A DNA stretch of 53,658 nucleotides from Achromobacter ruhlandii (GTDB lineage: Bacteria > Pseudomonadota > Gammaproteobacteria > Burkholderiales > Burkholderiaceae_B). The notes beneath the pieces were generated by a model that worked only from the letters and a program-made list of their open reading frames with translations, searched no databases and had not been told where the DNA came from. The translations under genes and the position numbers were made by a program. The stretch lies in contig NZ_CADIJL010000039.1 of assembly GCF_902859695.1 (NCBI RefSeq), forward strand, positions 1 to 53,658, in the 5' to 3' direction. This document shows positions 53,588 to 53,658 of the stretch, piece after piece (within the stretch, counting starts at the first letter, position 1; the number at the start of each line of letters is the position of its first letter).

Positions 53588-53658
53588 ATGAGACTGACAC
53601 GCAGGCATTTCCTGGGCGCGGGCGGCGCCTTCGCGGCCGCCGCCGGCCTGGCGCCCCT
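53588..53658 (+). CDS. Tat-signal protein, start only (cut by window edge)
   Basis: Only 23 codons are present: MRLTRRHFLGAGGAFAAAAG, a twin-arginine signal peptide (TRRHFLG), with AAGGAG 5-6 nt before the ATG. It continues the rightward operon of periplasmic redox proteins after 74 nt. The mature protein is outside the window; a cupredoxin-fold or other redox enzyme is plausible but cannot be told. Confidence 0.8.
   Translation, partial: MRLTRRHFLGAGGAFAAAAGLAP

Noticed and set aside
53133..53608. Antisense open frames opposite the MXKDX gene
   Set aside because: They mirror the 15-nt repeats; the sense frame has a signal peptide, ribosome site and a known repeat family.

Overview
The window is high-GC DNA with the gene content of a denitrifying betaproteobacterium of the Alcaligenaceae (Achromobacter/Bordetella type). 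Support for this: Bug-family solute receptors, dense ATGA-coupled operons, NarXL, UbiTUV and MXKDX-repeat proteins. The genus is an inference. I see no rRNA, tRNA, CRISPR array, insertion sequence or prophage. Genes are packed tightly and no gene-free stretch exceeds about 250 bases.

Left part (1-12 kb). A leftward operon encodes a carboxymuconolactone-decarboxylase-like protein, an acyl-CoA-dehydrogenase-like flavoprotein, and the ATPase and binding protein of a nitrate/sulfonate/taurine-type ABC importer. The left edge of the window cuts it before a permease is seen. An AraC regulator diverges from it. Next come metY (O-acetylhomoserine sulfhydrylase), an exported alpha/beta hydrolase and a class V aminotransferase. 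A rightward amino-acid ABC pair (AapJ-like receptor plus a 719-residue fused AapQ-AapM permease) has no ATPase beside it.

Centre (11.7-30.9 kb). This is one collinear leftward block for anaerobic nitrate respiration. In transcription order it is narK1, narK2, narG, narH, narJ, narI, a parvulin, moaA, a beta-carbonic anhydrase, mobB, narX, narL, ubiU, ubiV, ubiT. It combines nitrate/nitrite transport, the membrane-bound nitrate reductase and its chaperone, molybdenum-cofactor steps, the nitrate sensor pair, and the O2-independent ubiquinone hydroxylation system that supplies the electron carrier. nnrS diverges from narK1 behind a clear NsrR-type operator. narK1 and narG share an unusual two-part upstream module: a 12-bp palindrome and a 12-bp word at identical spacing.

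Right-centre (30.9-43.1 kb). Here lie an unrecognised acidic coiled-coil protein, an FAD monooxygenase with a divergent LysR regulator, the remnant of an RND efflux pump, a LysR/M20 peptidase/Bug receptor locus with overlapping inverted repeats, a PepSY iron-type membrane protein with a small partner, and the anaerobic ribonucleotide reductase locus. In that locus the glycyl-radical motif is absent from NrdD and sits on a separate 60-residue gene between nrdD and nrdG. The nrdD promoter carries an FNR-type box and two NrdR-like boxes 31 bp apart.

Right part (43-53.7 kb). A MocR regulator diverges from class II (catabolic) HMG-CoA reductase, which is followed by a two-gene membrane transporter that is a candidate mevalonate uptake system. 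After a strong terminator come a nitronate monooxygenase-like protein, an OmpR-type two-component system, and a divergent operon for cytochrome b561, a Tat-exported molybdopterin lipoprotein of sulfite-oxidase fold, a methionine-rich MXKDX-repeat protein and the start of another Tat protein.
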